From JAEUHM01 sp964538625 (GTDB lineage: Bacteria > Verrucomicrobiota > Verrucomicrobiia > Verrucomicrobiales > Verrucomicrobiaceae): a DNA stretch of 64,000 nt. The stretch covers positions 1 through 64,000 of the forward strand of contig CAZIGH010000030.1 of assembly GCA_964538625.1 (NCBI GenBank), written 5' to 3'. Positions 8,272 to 16,011 of the stretch are shown here, one piece after another. The position numbers were made by a program, and so were the translations under genes. A model generated the notes under the pieces. It was not told the DNA's origin. It made no database searches and was given only the letters and a program-made list of their open reading frames with translations. How positions within the stretch are numbered: the first letter of the stretch is position 1; the number at the start of each line of letters is the position of its first letter.

Positions 8272-9239
8272 CTACGCGACCTGCCAGCATCTCGCTCGAT
8301 CTGGACAACCAGTGGGCGTATATGAAGACCCAGGGGCTGATCGGCTCGGGTGTCTATCCCAGTTACCTGAGCCGCATTATTCCTCGCATCCTCGATCAGC
8401 TTCGGATTCAAAAGCAGGTCATCACGTTTTTTGTGGTCGGAAAAGATGCCGAGATGCCGGAGAACCATGAGGCTCTGAGTGCGGTTGCGAGCGCCGGTCA
8501 TGAACTGGCCAACCATTCTTACCTGCACGAGCCATGGCTTCAGAATTATACTGAAGCGCAGCTGCGGAAGGACTTCGAGAAGTCTGAGCAGGCAATAGCT
8601 GCTATTTCTGGCGAAGTGCCTTTGGGATTCCGGGGGCCTGGATTCTGTGCATCAGAGGGCATACGGCGGATGCTGGTGGAGAGGGGTTATCTTTACGATG
8701 CCTCGAGCTTTCCCACGGTGATGTCGCCGGTGGCGAGGGCGTATTTCATGCTGAAGAGCAATCTTCCGTCTGAGGAGAAGAAGAAGCGCTCGGGTCTGTA
8801 TGGCAGTTTGACGGGTGCGTTCGGTAAGTTGAATCCGTTTGAGATTGCGCCTGGCCTGCTTGAGATGCCTGTGACGACGATGCCGGTGCTGAGGCTACCG
8901 GTTCACATGAGTTATCTCATGTTCTTGGCGCAGTATTCGGAGGCGCTGGCCAGACTGTATTGGCGCACGGCGCTGCTGCTTTGCCGAGTGAGGGGAGTGC
9001 AGCCTCACATGCTCTTGCATCCGACCGATTTCTTCGACGCGGAGGATGTGCCGGAGATGGCCTTTTTCCCGGGAATGCGCATACCGTCGGAACGCAAGAT
9101 GGCGCTGACGGCCTTTGTGATCGAGTCCCTTCAGTCTCACTACCGTGTGGTGCCCATGGCGGAGCATGCGCGGCTGACACGTCAACCGCCAAGTACCTCG
9201 ACAGCTCTCACTGCATCTCAACCCAGCCTTCTTCCATGA
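8268..9239 (+). CDS. Polysaccharide deacetylase (NodB homology) family protein
   Basis: A 323-residue protein with the three NodB motifs: SLDLDNQW (motif 1 acidic residues), GHELANHSYLH (motif 2, the metal-binding His pair) and LGFRGPGF (motif 3). Such enzymes remove N- or O-acetyl groups from glycans using a divalent metal. No signal peptide is obvious, so it may act on a lipid-linked intermediate in the cytoplasm. The gene overlaps both neighbours by four bases, the epimerase upstream and the glycosyltransferase downstream, indicating coordinated translation. The C-terminal 120 residues are less typical. The target sugar is unknown, though a GlcNAc- or ManNAc-derived polymer fits the adjacent epimerase. 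Confidence 0.82.
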   Translation: MTTRPASISLDLDNQWAYMKTQGLIGSGVYPSYLSRIIPRILDQLRIQKQVITFFVVGKDAEMPENHEALSAVASAGHELANHSYLHEPWLQNYTEAQLRKDFEKSEQAIAAISGEVPLGFRGPGFCASEGIRRMLVERGYLYDASSFPTVMSPVARAYFMLKSNLPSEEKKKRSGLYGSLTGAFGKLNPFEIAPGLLEMPVTTMPVLRLPVHMSYLMFLAQYSEALARLYWRTALLLCRVRGVQPHMLLHPTDFFDAEDVPEMAFFPGMRIPSERKMALTAFVIESLQSHYRVVPMAEHARLTRQPPSTSTALTASQPSLLP

Positions 9240-10039
9240 ACACGACTCCCCACACTCAAACCGTTGCCTTCGTCCTGCCTGCCTACAACGAGGAGAAGGA
9301 TCTGCCCGCCCTGCTGGACCGGATCAAGGCGAAGATGGAGGGCCAGCCGTTCCGCTATCACGTGGTGGTGGTGGATGATGGCTCCAGGGATCGCACGGCG
9401 GAGATAGCCATTCAGGCGGCCTCTCACATGCCGGTGCGGCTGATTCGCCATCAGGTGAACCGCGGACTGGGAGGAGCCATGCAGACAGGGCTGAGCGCCG
9501 CGATGAAGGATTCAGACTTCATCGTGACGATGGACTCGGACAACTCGCACGATCCGATCTATGTGGCGGACATGGTGAGCCATCTCAATGAGCGTCCGGA
9601 CTGTGACTTGGTGATCGCCTCCCGCTATCAGAAGGGAAGTGAGATCAAGGGGCTGGCTTACTCAAGGCAGTTGCTCAGCTATGCTTGCTTCTTCACCATG
9701 AAGCTGCTGGTGCCCTTTGAGAACGTACGCGATTACTCGACGGGTTTCCGCTGCTACCGCGCCAGTGTGCTGCATCGAGTGGCGGCACACTATCAAGGGG
9801 TGCTCATCGAGGAGACGGGATTCGTCTGCCAGCTTGAGCTGCTTTTGAAGATGCGTGCCATCCGCTCAAAGGCGTCGGAGATTCCCTACGTGCTGCGTTA
9901 TGACCTCAAGGAGGGTGCGAGCAAGCTCCGCATCTGGCGCACGGTGAAGCGCTACTTCGCCGTGCTGTTCAAGCATCGTCAGCGTGCTTCGGAGGCCACG
10001 GTTCGCGGTCTGCAGTCTCGTCAACCCGCACGCGCCTGA
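9236..10039 (+). CDS. Glycosyltransferase family 2 (polyprenyl-phosphate sugar synthase-like)
   Basis: A 267-residue GT-A protein beginning PAYNEEKDLPALLDRIK, with VVVDDGSRD as the nucleotide-sugar binding strand and TMDSDNSHDP as the DXD-like metal site. It resembles dolichyl/undecaprenyl-phosphate mannose or glucose synthases, which charge a lipid carrier on the cytoplasmic side; that product would suit the GT-C enzyme upstream. The start is the ATG that overlaps the deacetylase stop; the frame is open further upstream, but that stretch lies inside the preceding gene. There are no long C-terminal membrane spans. Confidence 0.85.
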   Translation: MNTTPHTQTVAFVLPAYNEEKDLPALLDRIKAKMEGQPFRYHVVVVDDGSRDRTAEIAIQAASHMPVRLIRHQVNRGLGGAMQTGLSAAMKDSDFIVTMDSDNSHDPIYVADMVSHLNERPDCDLVIASRYQKGSEIKGLAYSRQLLSYACFFTMKLLVPFENVRDYSTGFRCYRASVLHRVAAHYQGVLIEETGFVCQLELLLKMRAIRSKASEIPYVLRYDLKEGASKLRIWRTVKRYFAVLFKHRQRASEATVRGLQSRQPARA

Positions 10040-10047
10040 TCCAAGCG

Positions 10048-11433
10048 ATGTCCTCCAGCACCATGAGCAGCATCGTCGTCATAGGCGGCGGCATTTCCGG
10101 ACTGAGTGCGGCCTACCGGCTCATGAAGCGTGGTCATGCCGTAACGTTGATCGAGGGGTCATCAGAACTCGGAGGTCTGGGGAACTTTTTCGAGCACGAA
10201 GGGCATACCTTTGAGAAGTTCTATCACTGCATGTTGCCCAGTGATGGGCCGCTGCTTGCGCTGCTGGACGAGCTTGGGCTGACATCCGAGATTTACTGGA
10301 AGCCCACGACGTTTGCGTATGCGGACGCTGGGCGCATTTATCCGCTGAACAAGCCGGTGGATCTGCTGAAGTTCAGGCCGCTGTCTTTTCTCGACAGGCT
10401 CAGGGTGGGCTTCACCGGGTTGTATGGGAGAATGGTGAAATCCACCGGGTTGGACCATGTGACCACGGCGGAGTGGCTGGAGCGTCTTTCTGGCAAGAAG
10501 GCGTTTGCCAAGTTCTGGCAGCCGATGCTGGAGGCGAAGTTCGGTGATGCGTGGGCAGGTGTGCCAGCGTTGTGGTTCTGGACCCGTTTCAACCGCGAAA
10601 AGGGGGAGAGCAAGGGGGAGTGCAAGGGCTACATCCGGGGCGGATACAAGCACATCGTGGAGACCATGCGCGCTGCATTGGAAAGAGGCGGGGCGGTGAT
10701 TCGGATGAATGAGCCGGTCACCCAGGTGGATCTGGGTACGGACGGCGGAACAGTGGTAACCACCACGAAGGGTAGGATGACGTTTGAACGTGCCGTCATC
10801 ACCACGCCCTGGCCGGCCTTCGCTCAGACCGTGGGGTCGGCGCTTCGCGACGCTGCGGGTGAGATTGACTGGAGCATTGACTTTCAGGGGGTGATCAATG
10901 CCGTGTTCTTCCTCAAGCAGCCGGTTTCGCCACACTATTGGCTTGCGACACCCGAGGCGGCGTATCCCTTTGACGGGGTGGTGGAGACCTCCACGCTTAC
11001 GGAGGTGGCAGACCGTGGAGGGGTGGAGCGCAGTGTGGTGTATCTGACGAAGTATCTGCACCGCAGGGATCCGCGCTATGCCACAGCGGACGCTGAGATT
11101 CAACGCGAGTGGTTTGGCTCTTTGTGCAGACTCTTTCCGCATTTGAGTCAGGGAGACGTGGAGGCCTGCCGGATCTTCCGTGCTCCGTTTGTGGAGCCTA
11201 TTTACACAAAGGGCTTCATGGATCGCCGTGCGCCGGAGGTTCTAGTGCGCGGCAGGGTGTATCTCTCCACTACGGTGCAAGTGTATCCCACCGTGACATC
11301 GTGGAACGGCAGCGTGGGGCAGGTGAACCGGATGCTGGAGGCGATGGATGCGGAAGGGGTGGCTGTGAGGTCGCCGATGACCCATTCTAAGCCAGGTCGT
11401 CTTGAGCGGCAGGCGGCCGCGGCGGTTCTTTGA
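10048..11433 (+). CDS. FAD-dependent amine-oxidase/protoporphyrinogen oxidase-like oxidoreductase
   Basis: A 461-residue flavoprotein. Its N-terminus has the dinucleotide-binding fold VVIGGGISGLSAAYRL followed by the acidic residue LIEGSSELGG that contacts the FAD ribose. The C-terminus (VYPTVTSWNGSVGQVNRM) closes the FAD site as in amine-oxidase-fold proteins. Related genes are common in O-antigen and exopolysaccharide clusters, where they may act on nucleotide or lipid-linked sugars as UDP-galactopyranose mutase does, but the reaction is not established. It sits eight bases after the GT2 gene in the same run. A second ATG 15 bases in (MSSIVVIGGG) is an equally good start. Confidence 0.75.
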   Translation: MSSSTMSSIVVIGGGISGLSAAYRLMKRGHAVTLIEGSSELGGLGNFFEHEGHTFEKFYHCMLPSDGPLLALLDELGLTSEIYWKPTTFAYADAGRIYPLNKPVDLLKFRPLSFLDRLRVGFTGLYGRMVKSTGLDHVTTAEWLERLSGKKAFAKFWQPMLEAKFGDAWAGVPALWFWTRFNREKGESKGECKGYIRGGYKHIVETMRAALERGGAVIRMNEPVTQVDLGTDGGTVVTTTKGRMTFERAVITTPWPAFAQTVGSALRDAAGEIDWSIDFQGVINAVFFLKQPVSPHYWLATPEAAYPFDGVVETSTLTEVADRGGVERSVVYLTKYLHRRDPRYATADAEIQREWFGSLCRLFPHLSQGDVEACRIFRAPFVEPIYTKGFMDRRAPEVLVRGRVYLSTTVQVYPTVTSWNGSVGQVNRMLEAMDAEGVAVRSPMTHSKPGRLERQAAAAVL

Positions 11434-11492
11434 GGCGGGGAGAAGAATCCTGTCGATTCTGCGGCTAGTCTCGGCTAGAGCGGTGAGGCTCA

Positions 11493-12383
11493 ATGCCAGC
11501 TTCCTCTCTCCTGCTCGCTTTTCCCCTGCTCGCCGCGCTCTTTTACGCGGTGGGCGCGCTGGTGCTCAAACGGTCCAGTGATCTGGGAGTGGGTCTGTGG
11601 CGCACGACATTCGTGGCGAACTTGCTGGTGGCCACGGTGTTTTCTGCGGTGTGGTTCCTTGGTGGGCCGCCGGTGAAGATGGAGCTGCTCTGGCAGCCGG
11701 CGCTCATCTCGTTGTGTTTGTTCGCGGGGCAGCTTTCGCAGTTCATGGCGCTGGAGCGTGGTGATGTGTCAGTGGCGGTGCCGGTGTTCGGGCTGAAGGT
11801 GGTGGTGGTAGCCATGCTGACGCCGCTCATCGTTGGTGAGCCCGTGGGAGCTCGGTTGTGGGCGGCGGCAGTGCTCAGCGTGGTCGGCATCACCTTCCTG
11901 AATCGCAAAGAAAATGGCGTGAGTCCGAGGAATATGGGCATCACCCTGCTGGCGGGCGGTTCGGGTTCGCTTTGTTTTGCAGTGTTTGATGTGCTGGTGC
12001 AGAAGTGGGGTCCGCAGTGGGGAGCAGGTCGGTTGCTGCCATGCGTGTTTTGGATCAACGCGCTGCTGAGCTTCACTCTCATGTTCAGATTCAAGGCACC
12101 TCTGAGTGCCATCCGTGGTGAAGCCTGGCCGTGGTTGGTGACGGGTTCACTATTGCTTGGCGTGCAGAGTGTGATTTTCGTCGGCTATCTCGCCATCCAT
12201 GGGCAGGCTACGGCGGCGAATGTGCTGTATTCCTCTCGGGGCTTGCTGAGCGTGCTGCTGATCTGGGCTGTGGGCCACTGGTTCGTCAACTCGGAACAGC
12301 AGCTGGGGGCGAAAGTGCTGCGCTGGAGATTGCTTGGCGCTGCGTTGATGCTCTCGGCGATCGTGCTGGTGGTGATGCGGTGA
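11493..12383 (+). CDS. EamA/DMT-family transporter, ten predicted membrane helices
   Basis: A 296-residue, almost wholly hydrophobic protein with an internal duplication of about five helices each, as in drug/metabolite (EamA) transporters. Helix boundaries such as GERGDVSVAVPVFGLKV-like segments and the small-residue-rich C-terminal helices match the family. In glycan clusters, small EmrE/EamA proteins can flip lipid-linked sugars, which would fit the polyprenyl-sugar theme here, but a metabolite exporter is equally possible. The gap of 59 bases from the oxidoreductase contains no clear terminator, so co-transcription is likely. Confidence 0.72.
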   Translation: MPASSLLLAFPLLAALFYAVGALVLKRSSDLGVGLWRTTFVANLLVATVFSAVWFLGGPPVKMELLWQPALISLCLFAGQLSQFMALERGDVSVAVPVFGLKVVVVAMLTPLIVGEPVGARLWAAAVLSVVGITFLNRKENGVSPRNMGITLLAGGSGSLCFAVFDVLVQKWGPQWGAGRLLPCVFWINALLSFTLMFRFKAPLSAIRGEAWPWLVTGSLLLGVQSVIFVGYLAIHGQATAANVLYSSRGLLSVLLIWAVGHWFVNSEQQLGAKVLRWRLLGAALMLSAIVLVVMR

Positions 12384-12515
12384 GGTGTGTTTGCCTTTGG
12401 GTCTCCTCTGCGGATAGGCGCTCGCAAACTGGACTGGGAGCACAAAAGCCGTCGGTTAAATATCTTCGTGGATTCTTACGGCGAAGGGAGTATCCTGCGG
12501 ATTCGAGACACCCCA

Positions 12516-12881
12516 ATGACCGCTGAAGAAACTGCCAGGCTCTGTGCCAAATATGCCGACGAGAAAAAAGCCGAAGACATCGTCATCCTTGATGTGAGCG
12601 AGATTTCGCCCATTGTGGATTTCTTTGTCATCTGCACGGCCAGTTCTTCTCCGCACCTGCGTGCGGTGCAGAATGAGATTGATGAGCGGATGCACCAGGA
12701 GCACGGGGAGATGCCGCGATGGCGGGACGACCACTTTGACAGCCAGTGGCTGGTGCTCGACTACACGGATGTGATGGTGCACATCTTCCAGCAGGAGAAG
12801 CGGGACTTTTATGCGCTGGAGGAGTTGTGGAGTGATGGCAAACGAGTGGACTGGCAGCCAGAGCATGCAGCTCTGGCCTGA
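12516..12881 (+). CDS. rsfS: Ribosome silencing factor RsfS
   Basis: A 121-residue protein of the RsfS/Iojap/YbeB family, which binds L14 of the large subunit and blocks subunit joining in starvation. The conserved core is intact: ILDVSEISPIVDFFVICTA near the N-terminus and DDHFDSQWLVLDYTDVMVHIF in the middle, followed by YALEELW. The ATG before TAEETARLC is chosen because the family begins there; the frame is open upstream but not conserved. It is usually near nadD or proA; here its neighbours are a transporter and a degenerate receiver gene. Confidence 0.93.
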   Translation: MTAEETARLCAKYADEKKAEDIVILDVSEISPIVDFFVICTASSSPHLRAVQNEIDERMHQEHGEMPRWRDDHFDSQWLVLDYTDVMVHIFQQEKRDFYALEELWSDGKRVDWQPEHAALA

Positions 12882-12941
12882 CGCGGCAGCGCGCTCAGGA
12901 AGCCGTTTCGGAGACGCTGAAAGCTGCTTCTTTGAGGTGCC

Positions 12942-13352
12942 ATGACCGATCTACCTGTTCCCCGAGTGCTGCTGGCTGAGGAGAATCTTGCCTTCCGCCG
13001 GGTCATGCGTGAGGCGCTGCTGGCCTTCCGTCACTGTGAGGTGGATGATGCCGGTACGGGCGAGCACGCCTTTGAGCTGGCGATGAAGCGGCCCTACGCA
13101 GTGTTTCTGCTGGCGCTCTCGCTGCCCGACATGAGGGGCGACTTGGTGGACCGGCTGATTGCGAAGGCCTATCCTAGAGTGCACGCCGGTACTCATGCAG
13201 CGCCGCCAGTGGTGTATCTCCTGCGCTCAGAGGAGTTGAATGACTGGCAGCGTCTCGTGCGTGAAGCCAGGACGAGGGCGCACGTTTTGATGCCGCCTCG
13301 CCTTGACATGCTCATGAGTGCAACTTCTGGGCTGCTGGAGACGAAGATTTGA
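12942..13352 (+). CDS. Stand-alone degenerate receiver (pseudo-REC) domain protein
   Basis: A 136-residue single-domain protein with the receiver fold: the acidic pair Glu13-Glu14 in LLAEEN, the strand-3 segment FLLALSLPDMRG and the final LMPP turn. All three residues needed for phosphotransfer are replaced: the phospho-acceptor Asp by Ala58, the Thr/Ser by Leu94 and the Lys by Met117 (its following Pro is kept). Such pseudo-receivers work by protein binding and are not phosphorylated. No histidine kinase is nearby; the gene sits between rsfS and trpF. I can name the fold but not the partner. Confidence 0.7.
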   Translation: MTDLPVPRVLLAEENLAFRRVMREALLAFRHCEVDDAGTGEHAFELAMKRPYAVFLLALSLPDMRGDLVDRLIAKAYPRVHAGTHAAPPVVYLLRSEELNDWQRLVREARTRAHVLMPPRLDMLMSATSGLLETKI

Positions 13353-13354
13353 CC

Positions 13355-14032
13355 ATGATGTTTTGGGAAAAGGGAGAAGTGAGCGTGAAGATCTGCGGGG
13401 TGACCACTGCTGAGCAGGCGCGTGAGATTGCGAGGCGGGGCGCTGACGCTATCGGATTGAACTTTTATCCGGGCTCAAAGCGGTATATCGCGCCGGAGAA
13501 AGCTGCTTCTTGGGCGGCTGTTGTCAGGTCGGAGACCGCAGTGGTGGGGGTTTTTGTGGAACCCACAGACGAGGAACTGCGGGTCGTGGTGGACCGTGGT
13601 TTGATCGATGTCATTCAGCTTCATGGCCATGAATCACCTTCTCGTGTGGAGGAGATCAAGAGGCTCGGACTTCCCGTCATCAAAGCCATCCAAGTCAAAG
13701 ATGCTGCAGCGCTGGACGGAATAGGCAACTACGCAGTGGATGCTGTGCTGCTAGACTCTTACAACCCGGATCATCACGGTGGTGAAGGGCGGACGTTTGA
13801 ATGGGAACTTGCGGTGCAGGCCAAGGCCAAGTTTCCAACGGTGGCCCTGATCCTGGCAGGTGGGCTGAGGCCCGAAAATGTGGCGAGAGCCGTGCGTGAA
13901 ACAGGTGTTCAGGCCGTGGACGTGGCCACCGGTGTGGAGAGTGGTCCTGGAGTGAAGGATCTCTCCAAGGTGGAAGCCTTTATCCGAGCGGCTCGAAGTG
14001 GTCCTGGCAGTGGTGCAGTGGCGCAGTGCTGA
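13355..14032 (+). CDS. trpF: Phosphoribosylanthranilate isomerase
   Basis: A TIM-barrel enzyme of tryptophan synthesis converting PRA to CdRP. VKICGVTT carries the catalytic Cys, GLNFYPGSKRY and VFVEPT follow, IQLHGHE is the mid-barrel signature, AVLLDSY supplies the catalytic Asp, and ILAGGLRPENV plus VDVATGVES form the phosphate site. Length is normal. The start is uncertain: a TTG overlaps the previous stop, ATG codons follow at once, and two GTG codons (13379 and 13385) just before VKICG lie downstream of the only clear AGGGAG sequence. No other trp gene is in view, so the pathway genes are scattered. Confidence 0.93.
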   Translation: MMFWEKGEVSVKICGVTTAEQAREIARRGADAIGLNFYPGSKRYIAPEKAASWAAVVRSETAVVGVFVEPTDEELRVVVDRGLIDVIQLHGHESPSRVEEIKRLGLPVIKAIQVKDAAALDGIGNYAVDAVLLDSYNPDHHGGEGRTFEWELAVQAKAKFPTVALILAGGLRPENVARAVRETGVQAVDVATGVESGPGVKDLSKVEAFIRAARSGPGSGAVAQC

Positions 14033-14201
14033 AACGGATGGGGAAGCCCCCCAGTGGCAGGTCACCGGGTTCGCGGCCCTCGGCTCGTTTTGCGTTCTGG
14101 AGTGCCGTGCTTCTTTTGACGCTGGACAACTTCCGGATGGCTGGCTCAAATACAGCGCCGATTCCGGCATATTTTAACCCTCCAACTCATACCAACATCC
14201 T

Positions 14202-15071
14202 ATGGCGAAGATTCAATTCGGCTCCGAGGTCTATACCTGGTTCATGCAAGGAACCGGCAAGGGCTACGACAACAAACTGGACCACATGATTAAAGTGGCG
14301 GCTCAGGCTGGCTTCACCGGCATTGAGCCCATGGTGCTCGAGATTTCCGAGAGTGCGCTGGGCTGTTCCAAATACTGGCTGGGGCCGCAGATTGATCCCA
14401 TTAAAATGAAAGACGCACTGGATGCGCACAACATGAAGCTGGCAGGGCTGGCGCTCGTGTGCGCGTGGGATGGCGAAACGGAGGCACCCAATGAGAAGGC
14501 TGCCGCCGACTTCACCATTGACTTCCTGAAGCACTTCCCCGGGGCCATGCTGGGCACCGTGACGCTCCCCAGCGGACGCAACAAGGACCTTCAGCGCCGC
14601 CGTCTGAACGTGGCAAAGAATGTGAATGCCGTGTCCAAGCGGGCCCATGACGCAGGGCTGAAATGCTCCTATCACCCGAACAGCCCGCCCGCGTCGCTTG
14701 TGCGCACGCAGGAGGACTATGATGTGGTGCTCAGCAGCCTGGACCCTGCCGTGACAGGCTGGACTCCGGACGTGGGCCACATCATCCGCGGTGGCATGGA
14801 TGTCATCGCCACGCTGAACAAGTGGCAGCATTTGGTGAACCACATTCACTACAAGGACTTCTCCGGCAATGGTGCGGAACCGTGGGCCCAGATGGGTTCT
14901 GGCAAGCTGGACTTCCACCGCATCACGGAGTGGCTCGTATCCCGCAACTACGAGGGGTGGATCATCTGTGAAGATGAAGCCCACGTAGCAGTGGATGATC
15001 CTGATGGCGTGACGCTTCAGAATGGCGAGTGGTGCAAGGCAAACCTGCACCCCATCGTGGGCCTAGCCTGA
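14202..15071 (+). CDS. Sugar phosphate isomerase/epimerase (xylose isomerase-like TIM barrel)
   Basis: A 289-residue AP-endonuclease-2-type TIM barrel, the family of sugar isomerases, inosose dehydratases and hydroxypyruvate isomerases. Metal-binding positions typical of the family are visible: MVLEISE, the CSYHPNSP strand, PDVGHIIRGG, the HIHYKDF motif and CEDEAH near the end. It has no signal peptide, so it acts in the cytosol; substrate specificity cannot be read. The 169 bases before it hold no gene that I can support. A strong intrinsic terminator follows its stop. Confidence 0.82.
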   Translation: MAKIQFGSEVYTWFMQGTGKGYDNKLDHMIKVAAQAGFTGIEPMVLEISESALGCSKYWLGPQIDPIKMKDALDAHNMKLAGLALVCAWDGETEAPNEKAAADFTIDFLKHFPGAMLGTVTLPSGRNKDLQRRRLNVAKNVNAVSKRAHDAGLKCSYHPNSPPASLVRTQEDYDVVLSSLDPAVTGWTPDVGHIIRGGMDVIATLNKWQHLVNHIHYKDFSGNGAEPWAQMGSGKLDFHRITEWLVSRNYEGWIICEDEAHVAVDDPDGVTLQNGEWCKANLHPIVGLA

Positions 15072-15097
15072 GGTAAGGGACTCACTTTCCGAAAGCC

Positions 15098-15131
15098 GCT
15101 CTCACCGCTGTCTGCGGTGGGAGCTTTTTTT
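15098..15131 (+). terminator. Rho-independent terminator
   Basis: An 11-base-pair stem (GCTCTCACCGC with GCGGTGGGAGC, one G-T wobble) with a five-base loop is followed directly by seven T residues. It lies 27 bases after the sugar isomerase stop and separates it from the LuxR-type gene. Confidence 0.9.
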
Positions 15132-15192
15132 CCGCAGCGCATGGGCGGGTTCATTTGGTTGACTGTAAGCGCAAAACGAAGAGACTTGCCGG

Positions 15193-15954
15193 GTGAGCCG
15201 CCGCCGTTTTTCTTATGACGATCCCAGATTGCTGGCTGAGCTCGCGGCGCAGCTCATGGATGCCACGTTGGAGGAAGACTTTGGCGAACGAGTAGTAACG
15301 GTCTTCGCTGCACTTGTGCCGGGAGCGGCGGTGTCCTTGGATCAGATTCATCCGGCGTCAGGCCTGTATGATTTACGGCACAACCTGCCCATGAGCGAGA
15401 AGCTGGTGTCATCCGCAGTGGGCAGACTCATGGAGGTGTATGGGCAGAGTCCGGTGCATCGTTACATGGACGCTGGTGGTCCGGAGACGCTGCTGGATCT
15501 GCGGGAGCTGGCGTCCGGTCGGGAGATTGAGAAGACCGAGTTTTATCAGGACGTGCTTCGCCCATTGTCCATCAAGCATCAAGTGGCAGTGAGGCTGAAT
15601 CGGCCGGGCTGGACCTGCACCTTGACCCTGAACCGGGACAAGGTCTTGACCGCGGACTTGAAAGCATTTCTCCGTCGGCTGACGCCGCTGTTTGTGTCTG
15701 CCCATCGCGTAGCTTGTGAAGTGGCGGAGCTTCGACGGATGCCCGGGCCACTTAGAGAAGCCGCCACGCTGGCGGGCTTGACGCCACGTGAGCATGAAGT
15801 GCTGATGTGGATGCGCCAGGGCAAGCGCAATGCAGAGATTTCCCTCATTCTCGGCTGCGCGGTACGCACGGTCGAGAAGCATGTGGAGAACATCCTGAGA
15901 AAAGCCGGAGCGGAGACAAGGACAGGTGCCGTGGGTCAACTTGGCGGCTGCTGA
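15193..15954 (+). CDS. LuxR-family transcriptional regulator
   Basis: A 253-residue regulator with a C-terminal LuxR/NarL helix-turn-helix (about residues 196-250): LTPREHEVLMWMRQGKRN, then AEISLILGCAVRTVEKHVENIL. The N-terminal 190 residues show no receiver signature and resemble the loose PAS/GAF-like sensor regions of stand-alone LuxR proteins. Translation probably begins at GTG (GTGAGCCGCCGC), as no ATG lies close. The gene follows a terminator and so has its own promoter. A perfect palindrome seven bases after its stop is a candidate target, shared with the secreted-protein gene downstream. Confidence 0.83.
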   Translation: MSRRRFSYDDPRLLAELAAQLMDATLEEDFGERVVTVFAALVPGAAVSLDQIHPASGLYDLRHNLPMSEKLVSSAVGRLMEVYGQSPVHRYMDAGGPETLLDLRELASGREIEKTEFYQDVLRPLSIKHQVAVRLNRPGWTCTLTLNRDKVLTADLKAFLRRLTPLFVSAHRVACEVAELRRMPGPLREAATLAGLTPREHEVLMWMRQGKRNAEISLILGCAVRTVEKHVENILRKAGAETRTGAVGQLGGC

Positions 15955-15960
15955 AGCGGC

Positions 15961-15976
15961 TACGTAGCGCTACGTA
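15961..15976. promoter_or_regulatory. Perfect 16-bp palindrome, candidate operator
   Basis: TACGTAGCGCTACGTA equals its own reverse complement over all 16 bases. It sits between the LuxR-type regulator and the FG-GAP protein gene, 36 bases before the latter's ATG. No T-run follows, so it is not an intrinsic terminator. LuxR-type proteins bind such dyads as dimers, which makes it a plausible operator for the neighbouring regulator. Confidence 0.55.
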
Positions 15977-16011
15977 TGGCGATATTGGCAGAATAAGCCT
16001 ACATTTGAGAG

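Noticed and set aside
10162..11142. 326-codon antisense frame across the FAD oxidoreductase
   Set aside because: The sense protein has clear FAD-binding motifs; the antisense translation is His/Arg/Pro-rich shadow sequence.
12387..12515. N-terminal extension of rsfS
   Set aside because: RsfS proteins start at the chosen ATG; the upstream codons show no conservation.
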